This document shows, piece by piece, positions 4,824 through 6,831 of a stretch of DNA of 6,831 bases. Made by a program: the position numbers and the translations under genes. Position 1 is the stretch's first letter; each line of letters starts with the position of its first letter. Origin of the DNA: an uncultured bacterium (GTDB lineage Bacteria > Bacteroidota > Bacteroidia > Chitinophagales > Chitinophagaceae); the NCBI GenBank assembly GCA_903957405.1, contig CAJBPC010000162.1, forward strand, positions 1-6,831, in the 5' to 3' direction. The notes under the pieces are model-generated. The model saw only the letters and a list, made by a program, of their open reading frames with translations, had not been told where the DNA came from and did not search any database.

Positions 4824-6831
4824 TCAAAACAAAGCCCTTACCTGAGCCCGGCCGACATGCACCATTCCGGAGCTGCCGGATTTTCTCCCCTCGTATTGCA
4901 TGTTCAATTCAAGAAATGACGAGAGCCGCTGGGTGAGGTCGATCGTCCAGATGTAATTCTTGCCGGGCAGCAGGCCGTCGAGCATCAGATAAGACACCGA
5001 TGTGTTGGGGATGCTGTTGTACACGATGCGGTTGAAGGTGAAGCGTGTCGCGAGTGCAGTGTTCGAGAGCACATTGTATTTTGCTTCTGTTTGAATGGCA
5101 TTCGATACGGAATGCTCCACCCCTTGGGTATTCCTTTTATCCGTCCAAACATATCCCCCCTGTATCCTGAATACCGTACCCATCGTGTAGACGATCTTCG
5201 GCTCGGCGGAATGCGCTTTCACCAGATAGTTCCGGTTCGCGAATGTGGGTGTTGCAAGCTGGTTGAGCAGCCTTCGGCCATTGATGTTGAACGTGACGGA
5301 CTTCCCGACATTATACCTCGCCTTAAGGTTCCAGTCGTTCAATTGCCTCGTCTCATATCCAAAAGAAAGAAATGCCCTGCCGGAGGTTCGCAGGTTGTTG
5401 ATATCGAATCCCCAGACAGGGCTCGTGCGGTTGAAGGAAAAACTATTTGACAACAGCCTGTCGAGTGTGATAAGGGCACTATCGCTGAAGGGGTCCTCGA
5501 ACGGATCGAAAGAAGCGAGTCCGTCGGCGACCGATTTCCGACTCACCTGCAATGCGCTTGAAAAATAACTGCGCACCAATAGTTTCTGCAGACCCTTTGC
5601 CTTTGCCGGATTGATGGCGGCGCGGGGATTAAACACAAGGCTGTAATTGAACTGCAGATAATTCGCTTTGATGAAGATGCTTGTTGGCGTGAAGATGCGA
5701 ATGAACTTGGCCTGATCGCGGAATTGCGCGGCTTCGAATTCATTAAGCTGCTGAATACCATCGTTGTTATAATCGATCCATGCGAATTCCCCTTGCCCCG
5801 CGGGCACTTCCAGATAACTGAAATCCCTTCGCGGTTCCTGCCCGGTGCCGAGTTCATAGAGGATATTCCCCGTCAGTCCACCCTTCCATATCGATGCATT
5901 GTACTCGACCCTGCCGAGGATGGTCTCGTCAGGCTTCAATGTGGTGTATTTGCTGTCGAGGATCTGCAGTTTCCTGAAGGTCGTGTTGAAGCGGACGGAA
6001 TGATGTTCACTGCGCATCAGGTCCATGAAGATGTTGACATTACGGCTCCTGTCGGTCCTGACCAGTTGATTTCCAAAAGGATACCTGTCCGATCTTGTGA
6101 AGTATGATACCCCCCATTTATTGGGCAGCTGCTCCGGGGATTTGAGGTACACCTGCAGGATGTCGAACGAGAAACTGGAAAGGTTGAGGGAATCAAAAGA
6201 CTTATACCTAAGTTCGGTATGTTCCAGTGCGTATTGCATCCCGACCCTATGGTTCTTCCATTGTGGGAATGCCTTATCGATATGTATGACAGGACGCAGG
6301 AAATGACCGCGTTGTGTCTTTTCGTCAAGGCTGGTGAACCGAAATTGGTTATTGAGTTTCCATCCCTTGACGGATGCCTGATGCCGCAATTCGTTCCGCA
6401 TGGCATGGTAGCCGCTTGTGCGCATGAATCCCGAAAAGATATAGGATACCGAATGATCTTTTTTGTCTTTCAGTCCCGTGCTCATGCTGAAAAGATGCTC
6501 ATCCGCCGGTGTGGCATCATAGGGAAGTCCCCAGTCGCGGTTGAACTCGACATTGCGAAGGCGCTCCACGGGTTTAAAGGCAGACTGCACATATTCATAA
6601 TACAGATCATTCTTCCATTCCAGTCCACGGTCCCGGTTGATGGAAGTGGCATGATCGAGCATGACCCTTGCTGCGAATCCCCTGTCATTGCCCTTGTCTC
6701 GGGAGGAAAATGAATTCACATCGAAGAGGCTCATGGCCATCTCGGTCTTTAGCCTGGTCTGTGCACCGATGGCGTAGTCCGCACCGAATGTGAAAACCTC
6801 TTGACGCCTGGGTGCCACCAGCAGGACCGCC
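4824..6831 (-). CDS. Large beta-strand-rich, probably outer-membrane protein, C-terminal part (runs off right edge)
   Basis: The window holds 668 complete C-terminal codons. The frame is open to the right edge, so the N-terminus and any signal peptide are outside. A GTG at 6816-6818 is in frame but is most likely internal, because coding character continues upstream of it (AVLLVAPRRQ). The sequence is dominated by alternating polar/hydrophobic strands with many Tyr, Phe, Trp, Arg and Asn and short turns (for example NYIWTIDLTQRLSSFLELNMQ near the end). It ends in RAQVRALF, with the terminal aromatic residue typical of outer-membrane barrels. There is no TonB-box or plug domain in the visible part. 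One EF-hand-like loop lies at 5739-5774. The pattern reminds me of long conserved hypothetical surface proteins of Bacteroidota, but I cannot name a family. SprA-type translocon relatives and other large barrels remain possible. No frameshift is seen. Confidence 0.85.
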   Translation of the reverse strand, partial: AVLLVAPRRQEVFTFGADYAIGAQTRLKTEMAMSLFDVNSFSSRDKGNDRGFAARVMLDHATSINRDRGLEWKNDLYYEYVQSAFKPVERLRNVEFNRDWGLPYDATPADEHLFSMSTGLKDKKDHSVSYIFSGFMRTSGYHAMRNELRHQASVKGWKLNNQFRFTSLDEKTQRGHFLRPVIHIDKAFPQWKNHRVGMQYALEHTELRYKSFDSLNLSSFSFDILQVYLKSPEQLPNKWGVSYFTRSDRYPFGNQLVRTDRSRNVNIFMDLMRSEHHSVRFNTTFRKLQILDSKYTTLKPDETILGRVEYNASIWKGGLTGNILYELGTGQEPRRDFSYLEVPAGQGEFAWIDYNNDGIQQLNEFEAAQFRDQAKFIRIFTPTSIFIKANYLQFNYSLVFNPRAAINPAKAKGLQKLLVRSYFSSALQVSRKSVADGLASFDPFEDPFSDSALITLDRLLSNSFSFNRTSPVWGFDINNLRTSGRAFLSFGYETRQLNDWNLKARYNVGKSVTFNINGRRLLNQLATPTFANRNYLVKAHSAEPKIVYTMGTVFRIQGGYVWTDKRNTQGVEHSVSNAIQTEAKYNVLSNTALATRFTFNRIVYNSIPNTSVSYLMLDGLLPGKNYIWTIDLTQRLSSFLELNMQYEGRKSGSSGMVHVGRAQVRALF
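5739..5774 (-). other. EF-hand-like calcium-binding loop inside the large envelope protein
   Basis: The encoded 12-mer DYNNDGIQQLNE has Asp, Asn and Asp at loop positions 1, 3 and 5, Gly at 6 and Glu at 12, the ligand pattern of an EF-hand or dockerin-type calcium loop. It follows GQGEFAWI and precedes FEAAQFRDQAKFIRIF. It has Ile at position 7 rather than the usual hydrophobic residue at 8. It is a single loop between predicted strands, so it may be an isolated calcium-stabilised turn rather than a true helix-loop-helix. Calcium binding is inferred from the motif alone. Confidence 0.5.

Noticed and set aside
6219..6713. A 164-codon plus-strand open frame inside the large envelope gene
   Set aside because: The minus-strand frame is continuous with consistent beta-strand patterning throughout. 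The plus-strand frame shows no domain and no start signals.
6816..6818. GTG as the true start of the large minus-strand protein
   Set aside because: The frame stays open and coding-like up to the window edge, and a product starting here would lack any signal peptide, so the codon is taken as internal Val.

Overview
The window looks like a chromosomal stretch from a member of the Bacteroidota, most likely from the Chitinophagaceae or a related group. The reasons are a long PurM of the type I associate with Bacteroidota (389 residues), weak or absent Shine-Dalgarno sequences with A-rich leaders, candidate -7 boxes of the TAnnTTTG type, a secreted DUF1080 protein, and a large outer-membrane-like protein ending in phenylalanine. 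Base composition looks moderate, near 50% GC by eye. Nothing suggests a plasmid, phage, insertion sequence, CRISPR array or RNA gene.

Left part (1-1455, minus strand): purM (AIR synthase, purine biosynthesis) is followed after 25 nt by the start of a secreted 3-keto-disaccharide hydrolase-like (DUF1080) gene that runs off the left edge. No terminator lies between them, so readthrough from purM is likely. A region of about 200 nt (1456-1656) separates purM from the divergent ribF. It holds one candidate -7 box per direction and a small nested inverted repeat.

Middle (1657-3614): ribF (plus) and holA (minus) converge and overlap by 4 nt at their stop codons, leaving no room for a terminator between them. 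RibF makes FMN and FAD from riboflavin. HolA is the delta subunit of the DNA polymerase III clamp loader.

Right part (3615-6831): a 136-nt divergent spacer leads to a plus-strand gene for an unnamed membrane-anchored coiled-coil protein with a C-terminal beta-rich domain. A strong hairpin terminator (4765-4807) follows it. The minus-strand gene filling the rest is the C-terminal part (at least 668 residues) of a large beta-strand-rich, probably outer-membrane protein carrying one EF-hand-like loop. Its N-terminus lies beyond the right edge.

The genes do not form one pathway: three are housekeeping genes and three are cell-envelope or exported proteins. I see no convincing novel multi-gene system. 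The two unnamed envelope proteins are the least explained contents.
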